Source: Dactylellina haptotyla
Lineage: Eukaryota; Ascomycota; Orbiliomycetes; Orbiliales; Orbiliaceae
Length of the DNA stretch: 64,000 bases
Direction: 5' to 3'
Assembly: GCA_031310005.1 (NCBI GenBank)
Contig: CM062385.1
Span: forward strand, 2,976,001-3,040,000
Shown: piece after piece, positions 23,744-39,012 of the stretch
Numbering within the stretch: position 1 is the first letter of the stretch
Layout of the letters: each line of letters opens with the position of its first letter
The notes under the pieces: generated by a model
The model's input: only the letters and a program-made list of their open reading frames with translations
Told to the model about the DNA's origin: nothing
The model's database searches: none
Position numbers and translations under genes: made by a program

Positions 23744-26700
23744 GGCGTCGGTTTTCTAGTGGCGAGGAGACGATTCGACACCATCGCACGGTGTGAAGAG
23801 CCTGCGATGGGAGAAAGTCATTTCGACAAATTTACCTTTTATTGTTAGAAATTTTGGTAGTCACGCTTAAGTTTCAGAGATCTACAAGTCTTTGCTGCAA
23901 AAATGGAGTTTGACTTTGCCGCTCGCAGTATCTTAAGATAGATACAAAACTTATGTAACAAAATTTATCATAATATTCCCATACCTGAAGTAGACTGATA
24001 AAAGTACTTAGATACATCTTGAAAACCCAGTATGCGCATTTTTTTCATCGATTCGGCCGAGCCAAAATTAAACATCACCTCTTTAAATACTCCAACTTCA
24101 TCGAGAAGTCGGAGTCGTAACAAAATCATAAATCTTTCGTCGAACTCCTTTGTTGTTTACTTGGGTTCAAACTTGGACCCCTTATTTTTAAGAAACTCCG
24201 TTGAAAATTAAGTACTCAAGGGCAACTAAATACTAGGAGGATAGCATGTATATATTTCTCATACACGGTTACGCCAGCGCCCAGTTGAGGCATAGGATCA
24301 CTACTCCTAGTAAAATTCCACATATACTCAGTACCGGTATTTCTTATCATTTTGGGCGATATATGCGGCGTTTTGCATATATGTACTGCGATATCTGGAA
24401 ATATCTATATATTCATTCATCAAGTATCGCTGTTGAGCTACAGAGCTATCAATGTTGCATTTTCTTTTGTAAAGATTTTAATTTGTCGAAATGCTGAAAT
24501 GGTATTCTGTATTGAGCATAATCAATCCTTCGATATCTGCGGCGGCTATGGTAATAGACCATCTAAGCTAAAGATCGGTACGACACTTACCCAATTCGAA
24601 TGGGGAGTCCTCCAAAAAGGCTTTTGTGTAAGCTTCGATGCGCGTCTCATCAGTCTGGCTTGAGACATCTTCCCTGAAGATGATTCGTTTCTTGAACGAA
24701 CCGGGTTTTCAAACTATCCTCTGGTCAGGCAACCTTCATATATGATGCCGCCAATTTCTCGGGAAAGCTGTATATAAAGTGGGACAGGACAAGACGAAGA
24801 AGAGGGGTTTTAGACAGTGTGAGGCTTGAATCCAAGATCACTCCCACCCATGAATACCTAACTTCGTCTTAACCAGGCATCGTGCGTCCGAGTCAGTAAA
24901 GGTAATCGGATATCTCCATAGGTACACGTATGGTGAATCTTCGCCAGCTGTCCGGGTGCTTTGGTATTGCCTTCAAGAAGTAGGTAGGGAACGAAATCAT
25001 TTTGGTGGTGATACTTGGAGCAAATATAAAGCTCTTTGTACGAGTGAACACCAAACACCGAAACGGGAGTTAACTTTTCTCTTTGTCGTACAGCCGATGT
25101 TCCGTGATAATTACGCATCAATAATCTCGGAGATCTCGTAACAAATCACTCCCCGGGGGACGCTGCTTGCAGAAGCATCGCTTTGACTGGATGAGTCAAA
25201 GATTGGATGGTCTGTCAATAGGAATGTCAATTTCTGGTCCGAACCAGCCCAGCCGTCAACGGTCTTGGTTTGACTTACTGTCTGGTGCTTGCGCATTCTT
25301 GGTAGGTGCCAGCCCCCCCATCGATGTGAGTTAATATTTGCCAACGTTCTTTTGTGAGTTTAGGAGGTGGTATAGTTAATACCAGATTTTATATGAAATT
25401 GGATTCCTGGAATCTCGAAATTGGGTGAATATTCCCATCTGATTACGACCTAAGCTATGTAGGTCGCAAATGGGTGTGGAAGAAATGCGTCCTCGCGCTA
25501 TATAACTTTGGTAGCTACGTAGTAATTATCCGAGGCATTTAAGGTTTGAAAGAGACAACCAAACTATTAGGACTCTAACGAGTAGAGCCATGCTTTTGAT
25601 ACTATGGATCCATAAGAGAGAAATCGAGGACTAAAATCCTAGTGGAAAGCAACGCAACTCGTCAAGTCCGGGCCCGCGAGACCACTTCGCACTTGAAAGG
25701 CGCCACAGCGCGCGCGCATATGTTCGTGTGTAGGTATGTGTGTTTAAAATTGTCGAGAGAGGTTTAAAAAAATGGACAAAGGAGTCCCACTGTGCTGCTA
25801 GGCTAATAATCGATTTAGGAAGTCGGAAGGCATTTCCAAAGCAGTGGCCGCTTAGCATTTTGACCATATTATTAGCTACTCAATGTCAAATATGACAGAC
25901 ATTTGGTAATTCGCACATCTTTTTCGCTTTCCTAACAAGCCACGGGTAACCTCTATCTTTTGTCATACCCGAAGCTAAGAGTACGACCGCCATAGGACCA
26001 GTTTCGCTTCGGTAGGTGCTTCGCGTCCAGAGGCGACCCAGCCCTAAAGGGGGAAGGTGATGGTGTCAATATGACTGCTGTGGCCGAGCCGAGCCGGCGA
26101 GACGTCTTCCATGCGTGAGATAGTTGTTAGTATTAATGCCGCAGCGTTTGCCACTTCCGCGGTGAATAAGAACCACAAATTCATCGGATTTGCCATATAT
26201 GTCATGGCACAATTGCAGTATCTGAGAGCTAGTGTATTCTACACCTTGTAGATAACTGACAGCGCCAAGCACGCTGGACATCTCTTACCGTTGGCGTATA
26301 CCCATTTTTTACCGTCTTTTTGAGTTCAAATAGTCCTGGAAATGCCAGACGCATGTTTATTCTCGATAAGACATGATGCTTAGATGGATCGAGAATCAGC
26401 TTTTTGATAGATCGCTTATTTCTAATTGGATATTGATATCTTTGTCATTATATCATGCCTACCCTCTTATTGAATATCTTGTTGTATAAATTTAGATTCT
26501 CCGTTGTATCCTCATATAAACTGTCAGGAATCCAACGAATAGTTTTAAAATCTGTGACAAAATCTTCTTTACTGATAAGCGAACTCCATGAGTAGACAAT
26601 ACATTGTTTTGTTATAACATTGAAAGGTGTTAATATCAGAATGCCGGACCTTGGCTTAGGCTCAACATTCTGCTGAGTCTCGGAGACTCGCAGTATTAAC

Positions 26701-28979
26701 TTGTAATAATATCTTATAATTTAGCGCAATCTTCGCTAGCTTAATATTGATTTTAGGCTTTATTCTTGAATCCCCTGTGCCGGTTTAGAAATCTCGATCT
26801 TTTGTGATGGTTTGCCAAACACTAGGCTACTGCATATTCCAGAAATAGGTCTTTCTGGATTCTCGTACGTTTGGTCTATTCGCTTTAATGCTGTTGCATA
26901 TAGTATATAGTTCGTGGAAACTCCTCATTAGATGGTGTTTTTCGGTCATGTAGGCCCTAGAACCTAGATTTCGTTATTTGAATCCAATGAAGAGGACATT
27001 ATTTGGGAGAACATGATCTCAAATATAACTGTGCCGGTTTACTAGGAAAAAAGTCTCGCAGGCCAGACAGAGAATAGCACCGAGCGACTCCATCGTAGAT
27101 AGATATGATACATTTGCATGGTGGTGATGGTCGAAAGGCCGGCTTTCATCCGTTCCGTCGGTATTATTGTCCACTTTGGGCCATATGGAGAATCTTGAGT
27201 CGGAGCGCGGAATCTCATTGAGTGATAGCTTTGCTGTCAAAGAAATCAAGACATTAGGTCCTTGCCTTACGGTCTCCGCACGATACCTCATTTATGATCA
27301 GACTCCCCGAGTCCTTGCACCTTTGATCTCCAAGAATTCTCATGACGGTAGAATTACAAAGGTTTAATCATGGGAAAATCTTGAGCATGACCTGTGAAAT
27401 CGATAGCACACATCGCTCCTTTAGATTGTCGTCTTTCACATTAGGTTCTCAATGGTTATACAAACGATGATGATAGATATTCCTCCACCATGTTCCAGAA
27501 TTCCAATTCTTTTTGGAGACACGAATACGAAGAGTTCTATCTCACATAATATGGCTGATAAATATAGGATGGATGTGAGAAGATTTCATCCAACTCTCCC
27601 TCTGCTGTTTGAGCTTTCGAAATTTTATAGACTATATAAAAGTGGTAAACATATTGTACTGGTTTTGTATTATGACATACCAGTCGTTTCACGCTCCCGC
27701 CGTATGGCAGGCATTGTATTGGTGATTTACTTTAGCTATTCATGTGTTGTCTCTTTCATGGATATGATATATTGATCGATATACACCGGTAGCAGTCATT
27801 TAAGGGGCCCATTATTTGGTGCTTATTCCGGCTTGACAGTTATAATCATCAACGGAGAGGAGGCACGGGTTAAATTTGGAATATATATTGGGCACATGTT
27901 CAATCTTTTTTCCAAGCTTTATGAAACATCAGCCTTACGTCTTCTATTAGACATGCAGAGATGCACATATATTGAATGGTATTTTATTATTCAATACGGC
28001 TGGAAATTCGATTGAAACATATGTTTTCCTTCTACTAAATGTTTCTCGATCATCTGTAATGCACGAAGGAAGGCCCATTAGCCGGACATCGAGAGGGAGT
28101 GCCTGGGTCCATAGAATTCAAGTAAATATCCCAAGAGCACATATATGCCATTTGAGCCAGTACGTTACGAACAGCGCCATATTGTTATTTATTCCAATCT
28201 GGATGGAAGTCTTATAGTATACTAGTATATTGACCCATAAAGAAGGTTGAAGTTATTAATTTGTCGTAGTTCGCTCAATATTAAAGTGTGAGCCTGAACG
28301 GGTACAGTCATGAAACGCAGCAGGTTTAGAATGCCATAGATATTTTCCTTTCCAGGTAATAAGCTCGGAGGATATTCGATTCCGTGTAAGCTAGAAGAAG
28401 GCTGTGTAGGTGGGCATATCCCTTAATACTTTTGTCAATATTTTTTTTTTACAAAATATGTGAATTGTACTTTAAGTATGGTGTGGGTTGAAAGGAAGGA
28501 AGAATGGAGGAAGGATGAAGGCGGGCAGAAAGGAAGGTATTTATATTCTCTGCCCTACTACAGAACAACAGTTTCTGAATACCTTTTGGAACATTTGGAA
28601 GATTCTCCCAACCTCATGGAAACCCAATACCTTTCTAGGAAATTCCACAGACGGTCACGACTCACTTCTACATATTTCCAGTGGTATCAAACGTCAATAT
28701 CCAGCGACTTCTCGCCGCCGAGCTGCCGAGCATAGAATAAATCACCGCATCTTATCTACTGTTTCAGAATCACCAGCTGTAACGGAAGGGAATGAATATC
28801 AAGCAGCGCAAGAAAGCCTACCGCCATCCCGCCCCATATCTATCTACACGTTATAACACAACCCAACAAAAAAAGAAAAGAACCATCAAAAAAGCGAAAA
28901 AACAAGAGGAAACCCGTAGAACAATTCGCAATGGAAACAAAAAAATCGTAATAATAAAGGAAACAAAAAGATGAATATT
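23744..28979. other. Gene desert, about 5.2 kb
   Basis: No gene could be supported in this stretch. All open frames are short (at most about 122 codons), show no recognised domain and are not joined by convincing splice sites. The sequence is AT-rich with scattered GC-richer islands (for example 25.64-26.10 kb). No long repeat, terminal inverted repeat or transposase remnant was recognised. It may be decayed coding or repeat DNA, or hold unrecognised noncoding RNA. Confidence 0.5.
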
Positions 28980-29192
28980 CTACGCCTCCCTCTCGTCCTT
29001 CACTCCCTCCTCGCTAACCAGCAGATCCGCAACCCGGATAACCATCCGCTTCTCGTAATCCACGCTACCAGGGACGGGACCTAACGGCGGGCCCGGGAAG
29101 ACGGGGTTCTGCTGGTAGTAAGGAATATCCACTACTCTGTAGCTAACCGGCAAGTTCTTAAGGTTAGGCAAGAGACTTAGGTCGATGGTGTT
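28980..29192 (-). other. Open, coding-like extension in frame after the IDH1 stop
   Basis: Directly after the TAG that ends IDH1, the same frame stays open for 70 codons to a TAG at 28980. It begins NTIDLSLLPNLKNLPVSYRV and is rich in Pro, Val, Tyr and Glu, with a base composition like the coding exons and unlike the AT-rich DNA beyond it. It ends DEREA, which is not a peroxisomal PTS1. Options are stop readthrough, a removed extension in this lineage, the last exon of another gene, or chance. Confidence 0.35.
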
Positions 29193-30718
29193 CTAAGCCA
29201 GTTCGTCCATCTTGCGCAGAACCTCGTTGGTGAACTCGTGGGTGCTGCTGGTGCCGTGCATGTCGCGGGTCTTGACTTTGCTGTATTCCGGAAAGTGACC
29301 ATATTAGCATGTATTCGTTTATATAAAGAAACAAAAGAGGAGAGAGGGGTTATATGGGGGGAGAGGAGAGAATTACCCCTCGGCGATGACGTTGTAGACG
29401 GCCTGCGAGATACGTCCCGCGTGCTGGTCCAATCCCAAATGGCGCAACATCATGGCACCGCTCAACAGCATGGCTGTTGGGTTGGCGCGGTCCTGTCCCT
29501 TGATGTCCAAACCGACGTGACGGCAACCTGGCTCGAAGACGGCGTGTTCCCGGCCCATGTTGCAACCGGGGACGACACCGGGTCCACCGACGAGACCGGC
29601 GCCAATGTTGGAGAGGATGCCACCGTACAAGTTTGGCATGACGAGGACGTCGAACTGCTGGGGCTTGCTGACGGCCTGCATGGAGGCGTTGTCAACGATG
29701 AGGTCGTTGGTGATGAGGGAGGGGTATTCCTCGGCGACACGCTGGAAGGTGGAGCGGAAGAGACCGTCGCCGAGTTTCATAATGTTGGCCTTGTGAATGA
29801 CGGTGACCTTCTTGCGGTTATTGGCCTTGGCGAAGTTGAAGGCGAAGCGGGCGATACGTTCGGACTTGGCGCGGGTGATGATCTTGAGGGATTCGACGAC
29901 GCCGGGGACGGATTGGTGCTCGAGACCGGAGTATTCGCCCTCGGTGTTCTCACGGATGAGGCAGAAGTCGACATTCTGGTGGCGGGTCTGCAGGCCGGGG
30001 ATGTTCTTGATGAGGACGACGGAGGCGTAGATGTCGAGTTCCTGACGGAGAGCGACGTTGAAGGAGGCGTGGCCGGTACGGTCGACAGGTGTGTAGACAA
30101 TACCTATCCACAATTAGACAACGAATTACAATATAACATGCAATAAAAGGTGGAAAAAGTACCCTTTAGGCCGACTTTGTTTCTCTTGAGGGAGGCAATG
30201 CACTCCTTGAAGAGAACGTCAGCGTTCTTCTTGCCCTCCTCGAGACCGGAGACGTCAATCTGCTCGAATTCGACGGGGACGTTGTCGGCCTTGAAGACGG
30301 TGCGGACAGCCTCCGCGGTTTCGATACCGATACCGTCACCTGCAATACCACATTAGACACAATGTTTATAGCCCAATTGAAATAGTAGAGGAAGCCTACC
30401 TGGTATTAAGGTGACGACGTATTTTCCGCCATACTTGGTTGGCTTGAGGAGGTCCTCGCCGACGGTGGTGGGGAAGGTGGCGTATGCTAGCAGCAGCGGT
30501 CAATTGACGTCCTGACAGTGATCTCATATATCTTCAAATGCGTATAACGTACAGCGGAGGGCGACGGCGGGAGCGGCAACGGCGGACTGCGGTCTGACGC
30601 CGGAGCGAAGAGCGGTCTGCAATGAAGTCAGTGAGATTATACTGCGTTGGGTTGGAGATTGGCCTCCACGTGGGGGCAGCGAGAAAGAAGGTACCTGCAG
30701 AGCACGTCTGGAGATCAT
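29193..30718 (-). CDS. IDH1: NAD+-dependent isocitrate dehydrogenase, regulatory subunit 1, mitochondrial
   Basis: This subunit pairs with Idh2 in the mitochondrial octamer that oxidises isocitrate to 2-oxoglutarate in the TCA cycle. Six exons (30695-30718, 30553-30616, 30400-30486, 30163-30339, 29377-30103, 29193-29280) join in phase to 388 residues. The N-terminus MISRRALQTALRSGVRPQSA is a basic mitochondrial presequence. Then come LLKPTKYGGKYVVTLIPGDGIG, the RENTEGEYSGLEHQSVPGVVES signature, KANIMKLGDGLF, NASMQAVSKPQQFDV and GREHAVFEPGCRHVGLDIKG. The wording follows yeast Idh1 (regulatory) more closely than Idh2. The end, TSSTHEFTNEVLRKMDELA, is the normal C-terminus of the family, which makes the open frame beyond the stop notable. 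Confidence 0.95.
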
Positions 30719-31298
30719 GTTGAAGTCTCTGGTAGAATAATATCGAGAGAGGGACCGAAGGGGAGAGAGAGAAGGAAAGAAGGAATGGAGATAGTGTTTG
30801 GACGGGAGAGAAAGTGCGAGCGGATAGATTTTGCGGTGGGCTGGTTATCAGATTCTTTTTCTTCCGTTCAGTTCGGAAGGTGGCTCTCGTTCGGGACGGC
30901 CACCGACGGGGAGGGGTTCAGATAAGATCAAGCAGATGCCCCCACACGCCGATGATGTCAATTTCCCTTATTCAATACCCTCAGGTAAGTATTTAATAAA
31001 TATATTTTATTCAGGCGTCCGGGGAGGAATTGTCCGTGGTAATAGTCCTGTAGGCCATTTGCGGTGTTATTTGCTGCCGTGAAAATTTGCACCCGAGTTT
31101 TCTGCCAGTCGGCCCGGCTGGATGGAAGGCGCACCCGAGCCGAGAAACCCCCATTCACAATGCACTTATAATTACTCAAATAATTGTCAGGTTGAGGGCG
31201 TTGGCTGTCAAATTATGGTTATTATTATTTTATATACAGCTGCGATCCCCGTCCAACAGTGCCGTCAATACAGAGAGTAAAAAAGAACTATTCGATTA
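30719..31298. other. Promoter region of IDH1 and 3' spacer of SVP26
   Basis: The 200 bases next to the IDH1 start are CT-rich on the coding strand. The rest is AT-rich spacer. No gene was recognised. Confidence 0.5.
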
Positions 31299-32167
<869 letters not shown>

Positions 32168-32646
32168 TTTTTAGCTTTACGATGCTTGATAGATATGTTT
32201 GAATACGAAAATAGCCATCGTCGAGATAATAAGACGGCGTGGGGCTTTAATGGCGGTGACGTTTGTTTGTGGACGGAGGGGCCAACTGAGATGTGGTCTT
32301 ATCGCGTGCCGAGCGCCCGCAGCCAACCAACAACAGTCCGCTTGACTATAATTGAGAACCAGAACAGTATGAGGAGACTGATATCATATGGTATTACAGT
32401 AGTATACGGTTCTGGGTGAACGGGACGGTGTGCATTTATATTTATATTAATATTAGCGTTGTAGTATATCCCCCGTTGCTGCTGCATTCAGCCATATCAT
32501 CCCTCCTTTTGTACCATTTTATACAGACAATATATGTGAAGTTTTTGGTGAAACCGCCTTGATATGCGTGATTATTGTATTATGTACAGAGGATATGATA
32601 TGGCATATATTCACATATAAACTGAAGACCGCGGAGTGATATTTGA
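32168..32646. other. Spacer SVP26 promoter / uS13m 3' end
   Basis: This tandem spacer on the minus strand is AT-rich close to both genes. No additional gene was seen. Confidence 0.5.
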
Positions 32647-33091
32647 TCACATCATCGACGAGCGATGGGATCCCATCGACCTCTCCACCCGATTGAGCTT
32701 CTTCGCCGTCTTGGCTTGTGTCTGCGTCCGTTGGCCTCTCACCGGCAGTCCCATGGCGTGTCTCCTCCCTCGGTAGGTGCCCATATCCCTCAGCCGCCGG
32801 ATGTTGTCCACGATGCTCTTGTGCAGGTCGTTTTCGATCGTCAGCTTGGACAGCTCCTGCTGCACCTGCGTCAGCTGCTTCTGGGACAGCTCGCCCAGCT
32901 TGGCGGACCGGTAGAGCGTCAGTTTGGCGCAGATTCGCGAGGCGACGTTGGGGCCGATGCCGTAGAAGCGCTGGAGGGCCGACTGCAAAATTTTCGTCAG
33001 CACCTAGACACCCACACACTAGATCTCTGTATGGAAGACTTACCAGAATCGGCACGCTCTCGTGGATGATCATAGAGTGAAGGAACACCAT
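32647..33091 (-). CDS. SWS2: Mitochondrial small-subunit ribosomal protein uS13m
   Basis: uS13m sits in the head of the mitochondrial small ribosomal subunit, contacting the P-site tRNA and the large subunit. Exons 33044-33091 and 32647-32982 give 127 residues. The acceptor TTTTGCAG at 32983 was chosen because it puts the SALQRFYGIGP motif at residues 17-27, the spacing seen in fungal homologues; an upstream acceptor would add residues. GIGPNVASRICAKL is the helix-two-turn-helix RNA-binding core, and the C-terminus has RDMGTYRGRRHAMGLPVRGQ followed by TQAKTAKKLN, the usual uS13 RNA-binding tail. The first exon (MVFLHSMIIHESVPIL) replaces a cleavable presequence, as in other fungal uS13m. Confidence 0.93.
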
Positions 33092-33464
33092 CTTGCCGTC
33101 TGTCCGCCGCGGGTGCTCTTCAATTGGCCTGATATCGATCTCGTACAAGTCTTTTGTCGTGGTGATGGAGTCGTTTCTTGCCTGGTTCTCGGCTGGGCCA
33201 CCCAAAGCGGACAGGCGCAACCTCAGCTGCCAGGCCACCGCCACAATCAGTCGAGCTACCGTGGACTCTCCCCGAAACCACAGCTTCTCTATCCCGAATT
33301 CAGACTCGAGTCCACCGGTTATATCTCTGGCGCGCGTCGAGTCGCATGCAAGCATGGCCGTGGCACTGTAGCCGTGTGTAGCTGATTGACACCCGTCGGT
33401 ACCGCCCTCACGTTCGGCTGCTCCACGCGACTTCGCCGATATATTGATTTACCTGGCCGCCATC
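33092..33464. promoter_or_regulatory. Bidirectional promoter uS13m / alpha-mannosidase
   Basis: Only 373 bases separate two divergent starts, so the promoters are probably shared. The region is GC-rich for about 300 bases from the uS13m side and carries open frames on both strands that look non-coding. Confidence 0.5.
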
Positions 33465-35651
<2,187 letters not shown>

Positions 35652-37046
35652 TTCATCATACCACATTAGACAGCCATTCTGAAAGTTTGGCTCTCTGTTC
35701 TTGTTTTTGCTTTTAGCAACAGCGGCATTTGGTTTTTTTTTTTTTGAATGTATATATAGGAGTCGGTGTATACCTATATTAATTATTGACTTGGAAAAGC
35801 AGTCCTTCTGTAATGTTTTGAATATAATTCTAGCATACGGCCGGGTTTCCGGATTTCACTGTTCATGTTCTACGTTCTAGTGATCAGGTATGAGACAGGT
35901 ACAACAGGTTATCCGTATCAGCCGGTATATCGATAGTGATAGAGGGCGGCTTTGTTTGGAAAGTTGCTTTGAAGCTTTGCACAGCCAGTTGCCCGCTCGC
36001 TGCCCAACAAGCCCCAACGCTGCTGTGGCTTTCCTCGTCCCGTGAAAATAATATTCAAGCCACACATCTGCCACACAAGCCACCATGAATGTTATTCAAG
36101 CCACCACCACAAACAACACACCTCAACCTCACCGCCAACATATTTGAATAGCCATGACTGAGATCATACCAGGCTATGAAATCATTAGGGTGTCACCGGC
36201 TCGCGACTCTTCTTCCATGTGACGCTATATTTATTACAGTGCAAGATGGATGCCTTGCGTCGCATCGAGCGGGGTATAGGTGGGACTTCACAGTCGGTAG
36301 ACGAAGCGAACGGGTATCTCCTCGTAAAAGTCCGATAGGATCGGTAGACGTAACCTGCCGAGTCATGGCTTGAATAGCCATTCCCTTTAGCCTCGCGTCT
36401 AAATTAGCACCCAATGTCATAAGGCGCCGCTATAAGTGGAACAAATGTGACAAAAAACAACGGACAAAAAAAAATGCAGTCTATTCAAATGAAACGCCCA
36501 CATATAGCCCGCCGCAGGAAACAATTTTTCAATAGACAACCTGATTCGCACATCTTTACTGATCGCACTATTCCGAAGAATAAGGTAATAGCCTACTAGA
36601 AGTTTTATTTTTAGATACCCTACGGCCTTTAGCCTTTACAACTGCCCTTATTTTACAAACCCTCTTTCTAACTCCTCTCTTTTCTTGCCTCTTCATCCAA
36701 CATCACGACCGCACGGATAGACGGATACACCACCACGGATAGTTTCTTTCTTATTTTCTGATACCCTGGATCTAATTTTATACCCAGTAGCTCGTATTCT
36801 TGTACGGGTTGTTTTTTATTTCGGATTATATATGTTTATGGTACTCGGATCGCTATCGACAACTTGACATATCCAGCACATGGTACCCAGTGCTACGGCA
36901 TAGCTCCATATGATTTACGATTGATATCGGTGAGAAGATCAGCTACGGCTTCCTTGTTAGATATTCACTGAGAAAACATTTGGCTAATACACGGAATATA
37001 CAGCGCTTTACATCAACGACCACATCTTCGTTTTCTCACGAATATT
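35652..37046. other. Intergenic spacer, 1.4 kb
   Basis: This holds the 3' end of the mannosidase, including a poly-T run near 35730-35745, and the upstream region of the Ser/Thr-rich secreted protein. No gene was recognised in it. Confidence 0.5.
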
Positions 37047-38366
37047 ATGAGAATTGGCTTGATACTAGTGTCACTTTCGGCGCTAGTTCTAAGCTTACCT
37101 ATCGGGTGCGTATACGCATATCTCTCCATCACGGGATATTCACGAAGTCCAGAATAGAATATTGGCTAATATATGATGATACCCAACCATAGCAAACCTC
37201 CCACTCGGACTTCTATAATACTTAGCGAAAACCACGAAGCCAGCCATGCGGAGACGATCACAGTCCCCCTACCAATTTACGTTCCATCCTTCAAGATACC
37301 CGCGCCACGCCCTGCGGAGAAACGAGATCCCTTCTTCGGCTTCCATTTCAGATTTTACCTCCCTTCGCTCCCGAAATATATGCCTCCTCCTATTAAATAC
37401 GCACCCTACAGGGGGTTCTACAAACGACAACTCTCAAAAGGAGGACAGGGAATGGGTGGCCAGCAGCAGCGACAACAGCAGGAGCGGGGAGATGGCAGCG
37501 TGGTTACAACGTCGTATATTGCTACTTCTGGGGCTATTCCATCGAGCACAGTGGCATCTGGGACGGCGGGAACAATAACGACCGTTGTGAAAATCGTTCA
37601 TACATCGACTCGGGTGACGCAGACGGCGAGATATACAAATTCTACTTTATCGGCGTCTAGAACGATAACCGGAAGCGCCCAATCTAGCAAGCCAACGATA
37701 TCGAGCATATACACCCCTTCGACTATCTCTGCCAGCCAACCGATCTTTAAAAGTGGCCGTAGGGAAGATAAACTTGCCGTTACGAAAGCTCCTGACGAAA
37801 CTGGGCCTGTGGTTTCACAAAGTATAACAGACTTTCAACTCCCTTCGCTATCCGTTATTCGAGCACCGTTTACTCGAACTCCTTTTGCTCGAATACCCGC
37901 GACAACCGCATCATCATCGCCAACAACGGAAATACGACCAGACACAACGTTCAAAACATCGGTTACCACTTCATCTACGCTTTCGCCGACCCCTACACCA
38001 ACAGAGACTGAAATAAAACCTCCGAAACAACCACCGGAGAAGGAATGTCTACGGTGTCGTGAATATTCCCCTGGTCATCCCTTCTACCATAAGCGGTCGT
38101 CGGTCCACGAGAGGGGAGGTATTCATACGTCTTTTCAAGCGAGGGTTTCCAAAATAGTGGGTAATATCCGCCGATGGTTGGGGGTTAGGATGCCGTGGTT
38201 GCCGGTATCGTTTCACAGACATGGATATAAAAACCCAGAGAATGGTCTTGCTGGGAGGATTATAGGGTATATTCGAGATAGGAGGAGTTCTATTGATTAT
38301 AACAAAGAAAAAGGGGTATCCGGGATTCAGGAAAGGAGGATACCAAGACGGATTGAGAAACGGTGA
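37047..38366 (+). CDS. Secreted Ser/Thr/Pro-rich hypothetical protein
   Basis: Not recognised. A 59-nt first exon (37047-37105) encodes a textbook signal peptide, MRIGLILVSLSALVLSLPIG, and joins through an 87-nt intron to 37193-38366; the whole is 410 residues. The first exon gives a better start than the in-frame ATG at 37173, which lies within the intron. After a Pro/Phe/Tyr-rich stretch (PFFGFHFRFYLPSLPKYMPP) comes a Gln/Gly patch, then about 180 residues rich in Ser and Thr (SSTVASGTAGTITTVVKIVH and similar), likely O-glycosylated. The C-terminal part is basic with a single CLRC pair. Cell-wall or surface location is inferred from composition. There is no GPI signal. Confidence 0.7.
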
Positions 38367-39012
38367 ACAGGATAAGTTTGCATAAAACGGGTGTCTTGCT
38401 TTTTTCTTCTTGTTTTATTTTATGGGAAGCGTGCTTCTGTTATGTTTACGGTAATTTGTTTTATTACAGAATGGGATATGGGAATCGGTGTGTACTTTAA
38501 TTTTTTTTTATTCTGCTTCTGCTGAATGTTTACCCCGAGGACACGGATACCCTGGTATTAGTTACTAGTTATTACTTTGCAGATTAACCATTCGTATTTG
38601 AAATTTTCATGTCGCCTAATTGTAACAGTACCTCAGCATACTATCAACAAGTGAGGAATTAGGTGTTGATAGAGCATGCATAACTGTGTTAAATTAGTAT
38701 AGTTATGCTAGTCGAGCAGCAGCTACCAATTCATACCAAGCCGCGCGAAAAACTATAGACCATAGCATTGCTCTGAGATATTGAATATAGTAAGTAATTA
38801 ATCCATTCATTCACTAGTAATTCTCCAAAATTCGAGCACACAAGATGTTCAGTGAAAACAAAATGTACAAGTGAAGCGAAAGTGAAAGGATGAACTTTTG
38901 TTTTTGAAAAAAAAAGTGATTCTAAATGCCAACGAAAGCGCACCCCCAAATTCTAAATCGTTTTACACCGTTCGAAAATATGCTGAAGTATATCGTTCCA
39001 TCCTCTATGAAA
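38367..39012. other. Convergent spacer
   Basis: AT-rich 3' spacer between the secreted-protein gene and the J-protein gene. Nothing recognisable. Confidence 0.5.

Noticed and set aside
24246-28974. Short open frames of 60-122 codons in the desert
   Set aside because: None has protein-like composition, recognised motif or convincing splice partners.
29238-30146. 302-codon open frame on the plus strand
   Set aside because: Antisense to IDH1 exons and crossing an intron; no recognisable protein.
32519-33355. 278-codon open frame on the minus strand
   Set aside because: Overlaps uS13m in another frame and runs into the divergent promoter; no protein features.
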